64,000 bases of DNA from positions 64,174,008 to 64,238,007 of the forward strand of contig CM059973.1 of assembly GCA_030490835.1 (NCBI GenBank). The letters run 5' to 3'. Below, in pieces: positions 12,191-21,967 of the stretch. The position numbers and the translations under genes were made by a program. This DNA is from Annona cherimola. Lineage: Eukaryota > Streptophyta > Magnoliopsida > Magnoliales > Annonaceae. Positions within the stretch are counted from its first letter, which is position 1, and every line of letters begins with the position of its first letter. The notes beneath the pieces were generated by a model. The model was given only the letters and a program-made list of their open reading frames with translations, was not told where the DNA came from and ran no database searches.

Positions 12191-12489
12191 TGTGTGTATA
12201 TATATATATATATAACTTTAGTATCATAAATAATATATACAAATAAATATTATAAACCATTCAGATCTTCAATATTTTTTTAAATTAAATTACAAAGGGT
12301 GCACGGGTACATAGGTACATGGGTTGTATTCGATCATAGCTCTTCTATTGAATTTCACGCGCACTTTGTAATTTCTCCTTTGCAAGCGTATCCTTATTGT
12401 TTTCAAATCTCTCATTGTCTGAAAATATTTTTTTTATTAAAAATAACAACTTACTATTTTAATTTCCTGTACAAAAGTTTCAATCCCAA

Positions 12490-12680
12490 TATACTTTTTC
12501 AAAAGATATTAATTTTTCTATGTACAAAAGATATTCATTTTAAAATAAGAAATAAGCAATTTAAATTGTTATGTAAAAATTAAGAGATTTTTGCATCCAT
12601 ACATACAAGGTCTAAGCGAAATTTCAAATCAAATACATTATGGCTTTTGTAAAATTTGTATCTATAGCAACAGGATCATT
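12490..12680 (+). repeat. Dispersed repeat, copy 2
   Basis: Second copy of the repeat at 10640-10830, about 1.85 kb away in the same orientation. Non-coding. Confidence 0.6.
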
Positions 12681-12834
12681 CTTCTATCAGATAGATGTAT
12701 ATTATTTATATTGATTTTATATTTTTAAAATATATTAATAACGAGACGCTCACCCATCTATGGTGTATTCAAAATGTCCAGTCAAAAAATATGTGTGTGT
12801 ATACCATCTACTTGTTTGAAAACAGACATTTTTA

Positions 12835-13262
12835 GCACTTAGCTTCAGTGCACCAGAATATATTTAACTCACTTTTTATTTTTTAAATTTTTTTATAAAA
12901 CTATTAATCTAGTTGTATTTAGTATATTTATCAAGTTTTACCATTTTTGGAGATTTATAGATATTTTTTGGGCAATTTCATTATTTGTGAATTATAAAAC
13001 TTCCACTGATTTTTAAAAAAATAAAAAAAAATCTATAAATCTCCAAAATAGTAAAAATTAATACACCTGCTACATAAACTTAAATTAATATTTGTATAAA
13101 AAAATTTCAAAAAAATTAAAAAATAAATTTTTATACCCGGGTGCACAAAAGCTAAGTGCACTCGGGTGCACTAGATCGATTAGTATTTGTATAAAAAATT
13201 CCAAAATTTTTAAAAAATAAATTTTTATACCTAAGTGCACCGAAGCTAAGTGCAGTGGATCG
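12835..13262. mobile_element. Decayed foldback MITE (family copy 2) with a duplicated right end
   Basis: The left end has agcacttagcttcagtgcac and the right end has the inverted gtgcaccgaagctaagtgca. The core has ttttaccatttttggagattt and its inverted partner near 13045. The right terminus occurs twice, at about 13090-13175 and 13180-13262, both copies carrying aataaatttttatacc and gtgcac boxes. This is a partial tandem duplication. Boundaries are approximate and no target duplication was found. Confidence 0.6.
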
Positions 13263-13415
13263 CAACTCATTTAAAAATGGCTGGCATTGTTCATTCATCT
13301 CCATCTCAATGAGCAAAAGGCTGATGGTGCCAAATAAATGTAAATGGGCCCACATGTATTTATTTCATGTTAAATGTAGAAAATTTTCTAATACACACAT
13401 AATTTTGACAATAAA

Positions 13416-13900
13416 TTTAGAGAATTTGTATTTTAAACCTTCTAACTATACGTATTTACATTTTAAACTCTGAAGTTTGCTTATTAGAATTTTTCATACT
13501 TTAAAGTTTCATTCTTCGCATTTTAAACCTTCGTCACTTACGATGTTAAAAAAACACTATCAACCCATGTGTAATGTGAAAAATTACCCTCGCATATATA
13601 TAGAAGTGAAAAACCCAAATTGAAATATGAGCAATTTAGTCAAGCTCTCTCGTGTAATAGAAAACATCCCTAAATTCCCAAATTGGATATCAATTTTGAG
13701 GATGGTTGTTAAATATTTTGGGCAAGGGTATTTTAAGATTAAGCATAGGCCAATGAAGCTTTTTTAAAGCCGTTACGGACAAGAGTTTAAAATGAAAAAA
13801 ATAAAACTTCAAAGGGTTTAAGTGCTACTATGCAAAATTTATAGGTTTATAATGCAAATACACATAGTTAAAAAGTTTAAAACGCAAATTTTCTCTAATT
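13416..13900. mobile_element. ~485 bp foldback element
   Basis: The left arm runs gagaatttgtattttaaacc, then ctatacgtatttacatttta and ttcgcattttaaacc. The right arm gives the complement (gtttaaaatgaaaaaa, aatgcaaatacacatag, gtttaaaacgcaaattttctc). The middle, about 13560-13740, is unpaired. No coding capacity. Confidence 0.6.
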
Positions 13901-14598
13901 TCTTATATACTCATAAATTTTAGAAAACTTCTTACATACTCACAAGCCAATATTCTTTTCGTACCCAAGCCATTAGGCTCATTAGCTAGGATTACCCATC
14001 CACATGAATATGATTGCATGCTTCTACCATGGAACCACTGCCATCTCCAATATCAAGGGAACCAGCAGCAACCATCTTAGCAAATCCACCTTCTGTTCTC
14101 TATAATTGCAGCAACCAGAACTACGCGTACTTTTGCTTCTCTGTGAAAATCAGCAACAAATGAGCATGTTCTATGGAAATTGAATTAGCACGGTACATTA
14201 GTCATTCTACTTGTGTGTGAAAGAAGTTTTTTTTTTTTTTTTTTTATGAGCAAGTGTGCTAATGAACTTTGATATATACGCATTGTCTTTGATCAGTAGG
14301 GATGCATTAGTCATTTTACTTCTGTGTTAATTGCTACTCACCCTAACAGTGTGCGGATTGGAGGAATTTAATTTGTTCACAATTCATTGGCATTTAAGGA
14401 ATTCTTGAAAATCGGTGGGCATACAGGGCATTAGGGTTAAAAAGTCGTGATTATTTGGAAATTTCTCCATACATGGAAGTAAATGGGACTATGGGAGGCA
14501 CACTCATTTTGAGGAGAACAGGGAGGTGGGCCACTTGGACTAACTAGTGAAGAATAGGACGCAAGTTTTCTTACAAGATGTGGGACTCCTAAAGGACC

Positions 14599-15005
14599 GA
14601 GAGTTATGATCTTCTCAATCCGGCGATTTCTAACCAGCCTAAACACCTATTTTTATTTTTATTTTTTTGAAATTTTTTTTATAAATATGTTAATCTAGTT
14701 ATGTTTAATTTATAAACCAAATTTTTACTATTTTGGAGATGTATATGTATTTATTTTTTATTTTTAAATACAGCGGTATCTAAGTCATTTTAAATTATTT
14801 TAAAATGACTTAGATATTCCTATATTTAAAAATCAAAAATAAATTTATATACATATCCAAAAATAGTAAAAATTTGGTTTATAGATTAAACATAACTAAG
14901 TTAACATGTTTATAAAAACATTTAAAAAAAAAAAACAAAAACACACAGGTGTTTGGGCCGGTTGGACATTGCCTGAATGCCAACCGGTTTGAAAAGATCA
15001 TTTTA
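14599..15005. mobile_element. ~407 bp foldback MITE (family copy 3)
   Basis: Inverted ends tatgatcttctcaatccgg and ccggtttgaaaagatca enclose paired taaacacct/aggtgttt blocks and an AT-rich core with tttttactattttggaga. An 8-bp duplication flanks it as AAAGGACC (14591-14598) and TAAGGACC (15006-15013), one mismatch. Block A at about 7124-7140 (aaaaggaccaaaacctttcat) shows the uninterrupted site. Confidence 0.8.
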
Positions 15006-15544
15006 TAAGGACCAAAACCTTTCATATTTCATTTTTTTAGATTGCCATCTAAGATGTGAGACAGGTGAATTTGAGGCCAAATTCCTAAGTTCCCTCTCTA
15101 ATCACTTACTAGTTGAGAAGACACAGCAGAAGTGCAAAATGCGTGCGGTGTGCTGCTCCAAGCCTCTCGTTTCACGAGATCTAAAAATAGTTGGGTACTC
15201 AGTTGCAGAATACCATGCACGGTTGGGCCTGGGTGGGATAGGAGAGCCATGAGCAAGAAGCTACTAAAAATTAAAAGACATTTTTTTCAGCCACGAAAAG
15301 TGGTGCATTACTGAGATGAAAATTCAAATGGGATTTTTTCGGCGATAAGAAATGGCGCATTAATTGCATAGGAAACCAAAATCAGTGCTCGAAATGACTT
15401 TTTTTTTTTAAATGGTACTCGGGTTGAAAAGTTTTACTACAAGTAGCTAGTTTTATATATTCCCAAACAGACCCTAATTTACGACCAAAAGAATTTCACA
15501 TATATATAATTCTATATAATATATTATATCTTATAATAAATTGG

Positions 15545-15745
15545 TTATACGGGTTGGACAGGTTATACGAGTTGAACGGGTTATATAAACGGGTTGGACG
15601 GGTTGCGAAGCCTTAACCCTAATCCGTTTTTTTAATTAAATGGTTAAATGGGTTGGTGGATTATAAACCATTTATTCAAAAATTTGAACCCAAACTCATT
15701 TATAAATGAGTTGGACGGGCATTACCATTAACACCCCAATCTGAA
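15545..15745. repeat. GGTTAAACGGGTT-type repeat (MITE fragment)
   Basis: Carries variants of gggttggacgggtta, then taatccgtttttttaatta, ggttggtggattataaacc, cccaaactcatttataaatg and a terminal accattaacacccc. The last is the complement of the GGGGTGTTAA start of the 18571 element. The left end is not well defined. Confidence 0.6.
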
Positions 15746-15803
15746 AATGAAATTTATGCCGAGCATGCCCCGTGTATGTCAAGACGCATCAACTACATTG
15801 GTG

Positions 15804-17202
15804 TAGGGGTGCAAGTCGGTTCGGGTACCCCCGAGTAGGGGTGGAACCTACCCTTACCCATTTTTTAAAACTGTCTACCCTACCCTATTTTAGACCGGGT
15901 CGGTCCGGAGGTTACCCTACCCAATTTTTTCAAGTGTGGGTCGGTTCCGGTTCGGTTCCAAATCGGTTCCTAAAAACGTCATGCATCCAACTTGGCTCCA
16001 AATACAGAAATACTATATTCTGAAAAGAATTTTCCAATGAAACATAAAATTTCCAATACTAAAAAGGCTAAACCAGTGCAAATGACCCTAAACACTATCT
16101 AGTGTCAGATATCAAAGATTAACTATTCCATTTCAATTTCCAAGCACCTGCAGTGCAGAAGAATTAGAAAAGACAATGTTTTAAAGGCACAGCTCGACAG
16201 GCACATTTAAACTTTGACGATTTATACAGCAAATTCTATGCATTTAGGGCATTTAACAATTCAGTGTTAACAACTTGAAGCATGTACAATCAGTTAAAGG
16301 GCATTTATGTTGGATGTGCCACATTTGGGAGTTGACAGTTGATATGGACATTAGTGAATACCTATACCTCACATGATCATGCACTATGGTCCATTTCATA
16401 TCAAAGCATAGAAAATTGTCTCCAATTACAAGGAGGATGAAAAATGAATCCAAACTCATTAAAGAAAGAACAAGATACAGCAAACCTTAAGGCAAACCAA
16501 GACGTCCAAAACCGCCAGATAAGAAAAACTGCAACTTGCTTGAAAAATTGCAACATATCAAGTTGGAAATATCAGCATTTGCACGGACAGATCAACATAT
16601 CAAGTTGGAAATATCAGCATTTGCTTGAAAAACTGCAACCTGCTTACCCGATGAATGAATGAATTCCAAACAGCCACTGTGCACGGACAGATCTAAGCAG
16701 GCTGCGATCTGCGAATATCATTGTGCACAGACAGATCTAATCTGGGCAAATCGCAAATGTGGAAACTGGAAATGAGAAGCAGAGGAGAGGGTCGGGGGGA
16801 GAGAGAAAGAGAGAGAGAGAAGCCTGGAAGGACTGAAGCTGCGCCGGCGAGAACAATGGCCGCAAACAGAGGAGAGAAGACGGCGCAGAGAAGACAGCGC
16901 CGGCGAGAAGACGGCGCAGAGGAGAGAAGAAAGGTTTAGCCTTACAGGGCAGTTCGTCTTCGTCGGGACGAGAATACGGGATTCAATTGGGGATTTAGGG
17001 CTGGCCGGCTGGGGGAGATTTTTATATTATATTATAAATAATATATATACTAATAGGAAATCCGGGTCGGTTCCGGGTACCCAGCACCGGAACCGACCCC
17101 TAACCGAATTTGAACGGGTATTTTACCCGTGGAACCGAACCGACCCGAATTCGGGTACCCAGCGGGTCGACCCGTGGGTACCCGGACCGACTTGCACCCC
17201 TA
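15804..17202. mobile_element. Non-autonomous hAT-type element, TSD CATTGGTG
   Basis: The ends are near-perfect inverted repeats. TAGGGGTGCAAGTCGG and a following TTCGGGTACCC on the left pair with GGGTACC.GGACCGACTTGCACCCCTA on the right. Perfect 8-bp duplications CATTGGTG lie at 15796-15803 and 17203-17210. The terminal form and TSD length fit hAT. Subterminal zones hold repeated ggttcggtt/gggtacc boxes. The interior has no transposase frame. It holds a short repeat at 16555-16640 (caagttggaaatatcagcat twice) and a GC-rich purine tract at 16780-16935 that looks like captured or relic first-exon sequence. Confidence 0.88.
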
Positions 17203-18039
17203 CATTGGTGGTAAAGGAAGCAGCGTAGAGCAGCAACATTTGAAGGTGGCGTGAATAGCAAGAAAAAAAGTTGGTGGCATTAATTCTCCCCAAGTGTGAG
17301 TGTCCACGGTTTGGATAAATATTAAAAAGATATTGTTGGTTGTATATTGGAATAATGTGACAAATTTGTAAGAATATCTGAGAGATTAAGTTGGAAAAAT
17401 ACCTATTGAGATGATTGTAACAATACCCATTAAAAAAACAAAATTTTTCTGAAATCCCCAATCAACGTGATCATAAAATCATTTTATAACAATACCCATC
17501 AAAAAATAAATTTTTTCTAAAATCCCCAATCAACATCATCATAAAAACATTTTATAAAAGTTCACATCCATAATAAAATAGGGAAATCTTTAAGAAAGAA
17601 ATCCTACTTAACTCAAATAGCAAAATAGTCAAATTTCTTCGCTAAAATTCCATATCGATTATGAAATATACGCTTCTAATCTAAATCAATCCTGACCAAA
17701 ATTTCAATATTAATATATAAAATTCTCCCTTCACATTTATATCAAAATAGTCCTAGATGAATCCATTCAACTCTCGTGGAAATCTAGCACCTTTGCATTC
17801 ATACCATCTCATTTGAAAACCACCATAAATTTATATGAATTCATTAGCATAATTTCTAAAATAAATTCCATCAATCCATTTAGCATTAAATAAACAGAAC
17901 AGAAGTAATATTATTATTAATATGTCAATATCATTTTATAAGGCCACCAGCAGTTGTACACATTATGGAAGTCAGTCTCAGTTAATGGAACGAAAGGAGT
18001 CTCCCTTCAACATTCGTATGTATCCAAGCTTCCGCTTAT

Positions 18040-18320
18040 TCAAATTTTTTTTCAAACTTTTCGAATTAAAATTTCTTAATTTAAACCTTTCCCTTTCCAC
18101 AACTATCATATTTTAAAACTATTTCTTCATATCTTTCTATACAACTACCCTATTTTGTAATCATTTATACATAACAACCCCTACAACTAACATGTCTATT
18201 TTAATTTTATTCTCTTTAAACCTTGTTATTATCCTTATTATATCAAGTCATTTTCTATTAATTTAACAAATTTTTGACCAAAAACTTTTCATCTAAATTT
18301 TTTATCACTTCTTAAACACA
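18040..18320. mobile_element. Degraded Tourist-like MITE
   Basis: The internal sequence follows the elements at 1032 and 60614: tttcttcatatctttctatacaac, ccctac..ctaacatgtctattttaa and a ccaaaaacttttcatctaaa stretch. Clean GGG/CCC ends and TAA duplications are no longer visible. Confidence 0.5.
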
Positions 18321-18570
18321 CGAATCTCTACCTCTTACACGCATACATACTTGGATTAAATAAGTGTGACTTCCATTCTACGGTCTGAAAAATTATGACT
18401 TCAATTTTTATTTGTGGTCAAGATTAAGACGCATTTAATTTTAAATATCTTTGCTAGATTCTAACTTGGTTACGATCTAAGCTTTAGTTGATTATTTTTA
18501 TGGATAAGCTTTAGTTTATTTTAAAGTTTAAATATTACAAAAAAAAATTAAGAGAGAGTTGTGTATACGT

Positions 18571-18694
18571 TAGGGGTGTTAACGGATTAAGTTGGACGAG
18601 TTGAAGTCTAATCATATTCCTAACCTATTTAGAATATCTCGACTCTAATCCGTTTATTAACTCATTAAAAAAATCTCAACTTTAACTCAGTTAA

Positions 18695-18726
<32 letters not shown>

Positions 18727-19090
18727 CTTTAATGGGTCGAGTTGAAGTCTAATCCTATTCCTAACCTATTTAGAATATCTCAACTCTAATCCGTTTATTA
18801 ACTCATTTAAAAAATCTCAACTTTAACTCAGTTAAGCATATATATATATATAACTTTAATGGGTTAAACAAGTTAAATAGGTTGAATGGGCCGAATCAGT
18901 TAAACGGGTTAAACAGATTACTAAATGGGTTGACGGGTTATAAAATCTCAATCTTAATCCGTTTATTTAATTAAATGGTTAAACGGGTTGACTGATCATA
19001 ACTCATTTATTCAAAAATCTTAATCCAAACTTATTTATAATCGGGTTGGACAAGCAGATTGATCGACTGACCATGACCATTAACGCTTGG
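18571..19090. mobile_element. GGTTAAACGGGTT-type element with internal duplication
   Basis: Starts aggggtgttaacgg and ends near ccattaacgctt, a decayed complement of the start. A segment of about 150 bases is present twice in tandem (about 18590-18735 and 18738-18860). Each copy includes gttgaagtctaatc, cctaacctatttagaatatc and ctcagttaagc and ends in a (TA)n tract. It interrupts block B between gtgtatacg and the continuation of the A-B match. Confidence 0.65.
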
Positions 19091-19332
19091 TAACACGGAA
19101 ATGTCGCTTCTAGATTTTGGAGAAAAAAGGACTAACTTTCCATGAACGAGTAGTAACGTGGAAATGGTGGTAAAGACTCATGATATCTGACGTTGAATTC
19201 ACAATAGGCTCATGACGACACAAACTCCGTCCTTAAAAACGGTGAAGATGGAAGACATGGATTATTCGAGCACAATATTTCAGTGCTCCTCCAAATGTAA
19301 CAAAAAGTCAACATTTCGATAGCAGTAGAAAA

Positions 19333-19744
19333 GGGAGCCCGATCGTATGCACCCGGGTGCATTCAGCCTCAGTGCACCCGGGTGCACTGCACCTATTTTT
19401 TTTGTTTTTTTTTGAAAATTTTTTCATGAAGCTGTTAATATAAGTTTATTTAACATATGTATCAATTTTTACTATTTTTGGAGATTTTTAGATATTTTTT
19501 TTAGATTTTTAAAAATCAGTGGCATTTTCCGTAATTTAAAATTACCGAAAATGCCACTGATTTTTAAAAATCTAAAAAAAATATCTAAAAGTCTCCAAAA
19601 ATAGTAAAAATTGATACATATGTTAAATAAACCTAGATTAACCATTGTATGAAAAAAATTTCAAAAAAAAATTTCAAAAAAATAGGTGCAGTGCACCCGG
19701 GTGCACTGAGGCTGAATGCACCCGGGTGCATACGATTGGGTTCT
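19333..19744. mobile_element. ~412 bp near-perfect palindromic MITE, TSD GTAGAAAA
   Basis: Best-preserved member of the foldback MITE family. GATCGTATGCACCCGGGTGC on the left is mirrored by GCACCCGGGTGCATACGAT on the right. The arms stay paired almost to the centre at about 19540 (gtaatttaaaattac). Perfect 8-bp duplications GTAGAAAA lie at 19325-19332 and 19745-19752. Block A at 11396-11403 has one GTAGAAAA and no insert, which is a true empty site. The 8-bp TSD suggests hAT mobilisation. Confidence 0.9.
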
Positions 19745-19904
19745 GTAGAAAAGCAGCAAGAAGTTTCCAAATTTCTGTTAAGCATTGAGAATTGGACGAA
19801 GTTTTGACGAGGTTTTGTATAGATTTACTTCTTGAGTCTTTTTAGCGATTTAAAATTGATCATGCAATAAAAATGCCAATTTCCTCTCCATTGATCATAC
19901 TAAT

Positions 19905-20075
19905 TTTCATCACGATTGGATACATATATGAAACTCATCTGAAAATGGTATAAATTCAATGTAATACAAATAGTTTGATGTAAATAACAACTTTAAAATT
20001 ATTTTTTCAACATGTAAATCATTCGCTATAAAATTTATATATAGATAAATAATTGAATAAAGTATCAATAATTTT
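19905..20075 (-). repeat. Dispersed repeat, inverted relative to 7610-7770
   Basis: Read on the minus strand, this stretch matches 7610-7770. Shared pieces are attgatactttattcaat, atttatctatatataa, aacaactttaaa.ttgttatttat, caaactat and acattgaat. Non-coding, class unknown. Confidence 0.55.
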
Positions 20076-20439
20076 AAGTACATATAGGGCCTATTTTGGG
20101 CTAAATTCACCGTTAATTGTGGTAGCAGTTTCCTCTAGCTTTCATGGCTATAAATGAGATTCCACGGGCAATTGGACAGTGGCTACAATGTCGAAAATCA
20201 CTTGGATTGACAATTTATATTTTTCAAAATGTATTATTTTTTAAGAATATGTGTGTCCAACCCACCTATTTAGAAATGGGCAACGTTCAGTTATCTCCAA
20301 TTCTCCATCTCCATGAGGCGCACCAACCCATGGGAAGCGCTTCCCATGCTTTTCCCAGGGGAAGCGCCATATCTGCCATCCAATTTGCATTGATGGCTAA
20401 GATTGAATGGGGCATTTTCGGTAAGTAAAAATTAAAGAC

Positions 20440-20760
20440 AAGCATTCACCAAACTCGGCACTTGCGACTCGCGTCTGCTCTCCTTTTTCTCGTTTGGCAG
20501 TCGCGAGTCCGTCTCCCTCTCCTGCTGGCGCTCGCGACCTTCTCCTCTTCGTTTATCTCATTCGACAGTCGCGACACACGACATATCCTCTTCAGCTAGG
20601 GTTTTCTCGCTGCCCGTCTCCCTCTCCCAGCACTCGCGATTGAATGCAATATTTTTCTTTGATCGGCGAACGTGGCGTTCTCTTCTTCAGGTAGGGTTTC
20701 TCTTCCAGTCCTGTCTCCCTTTCCTGCAGGTTCAACGTCTCTGTTCGAACCATCATCCAG
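20440..20760 (+). other. CT-rich, GC-elevated segment resembling a 5' UTR or promoter-proximal region
   Basis: Against the AT-rich background this segment is rich in tctcc/ctcttc tracts. It has repeated gtcgcga and ctcgcga words (20465-20635) and three tagggttt/ctagggttttc words like those common in plant leaders. No convincing start codon with a long frame follows. If it is a gene leader on the plus strand, downstream exons would be those near 26.7 kb or beyond, which I cannot demonstrate. Confidence 0.3.
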
Positions 20761-21613
20761 GGATGATGGAAGTTAGAGCAGCCCAGCGCTTTGATTGTTG
20801 AACACAAATAGTATGTTTTCATTATGATGCATTGTCCTCTGGTCAAACCATCATTTTTTTTATATTGCCTCCAAAAAACTCAGTGTAATTTAGAAAAGTT
20901 GATCGATATTTTCTTAAAACTAATTCTGTTTATTCCGTGGCTAATCTTTTATACTAAGATTACATTGCCTATGTAACCCTCTGAATTATCTCTATCTAAA
21001 CAGCTCCCAAGAGATTAAACGTTGTGCAAAAATAGATAAATCAGGGAATGAGTTCTTATGTATGCACATAATTATTGCAGTATTAAATGCAAAATCTGAT
21101 GACATCACTCTCAAATTGACTAGAATCTATGCCTTAAAGAAGAGAAGATGGAGAATGTTCTTCCATTCTCAGGGACATGTCCAGCATTTTTTTTATCATG
21201 TCAATGCTTCAAATGCCTGACAGTGAACGAGTATAGTAATGAAATCATATAGCATCCACTCATCTAACTTTTCATCATTTGAAGATGAAAAAATATATTT
21301 CCTTGATTTACAGTGAAGAATTGGATAATTGTACCAATTTGTGATCTTATTATTCATAAAAGGTTGAAATTGATGGTGACATTGACAAACTGGCTTGAAT
21401 TAAGTAGTGATTGTATATACTCTATAGAAAAATTCCAAATTACAACAAAATCATCAAATTAAGGAAAAGAACTAGGAGCAATATTATTTAATAGTAGGAT
21501 GTAAGATTTTCATGACAATTGATGAATAAGTGAAGAAATATTGTGATGGAAGTATGATTTGAGATTAGAACTGAGAAGCATGGACTTCCAAGGATTTGAA
21601 TGAAGTACATTAA

Positions 21614-21883
21614 GGGTCTATTTGGTCATATGCAAAAAGTAAAAGTGGGATAGTGAAAATGGAAAAAAAAATTTAAAAAGTGAGAGAACAACGTGATATA
21701 ATAAGAGTATTTATTAGGAGTAAGAGAAATAAAATTAGAATAATGAGTAATAGGAAAAGATGTGAAAAATGATTGAAATGTAGAGTTAATAATTGAAAAA
21801 AAGTTAGTTAAGTAATTAAAATGTCAAATTATATTCAAAGGTTTATAAGAAATAATTTTTTTTACTTGTTTCCTAATGGACCC
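21614..21883. mobile_element. Tourist-like MITE (opposite orientation)
   Basis: Begins GGGTCTATTTGG and ends CCTAATGGACCC, with TAA on both sides (21611-21613 and 21884-21886). It is purine-rich on the plus strand, hence inverted relative to the elements at 1032 and 60614. Confidence 0.75.
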
Positions 21884-21918
21884 TAAATGTCAAAATAAGT
21901 TAAAAAGGAATAGACTCT

Positions 21919-21967
21919 CAATAATAATAATAATAATAACAACAACAACAATAATAATAATAATAAT
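21919..21967. repeat. (AAT)n/(AAC)n microsatellite
   Basis: A run of aat trinucleotides is interrupted by four aac units. Confidence 0.9.

Larger units (their letters stand above)
13990..19895 (+). repeat. Segmental duplication block B
   Basis: Colinear partner of block A. It is longer because of B-specific insertions: the MITEs at 14599 and 19333, the hAT-type element at 15804, and the GGTTAAACGGGTT-type elements. The right end matches block A through gcattgagaatt.gacgaagt and ttaaaattgatcatgcaata, and similarity stops near 19895. I see no gene in this block. Confidence 0.75.

Noticed and set aside
8995..12260. Similar small proteins encoded at 8995-9198 and, inverted, at 12033-12260
   Set aside because: Their similarity comes from the shared foldback element arms. 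Composition is that of AT-rich non-coding DNA.
20144..20428. 94-codon plus-strand frame
   Set aside because: No recognisable motif, unusual composition and location in non-coding DNA before the CT-rich segment. Not supported.
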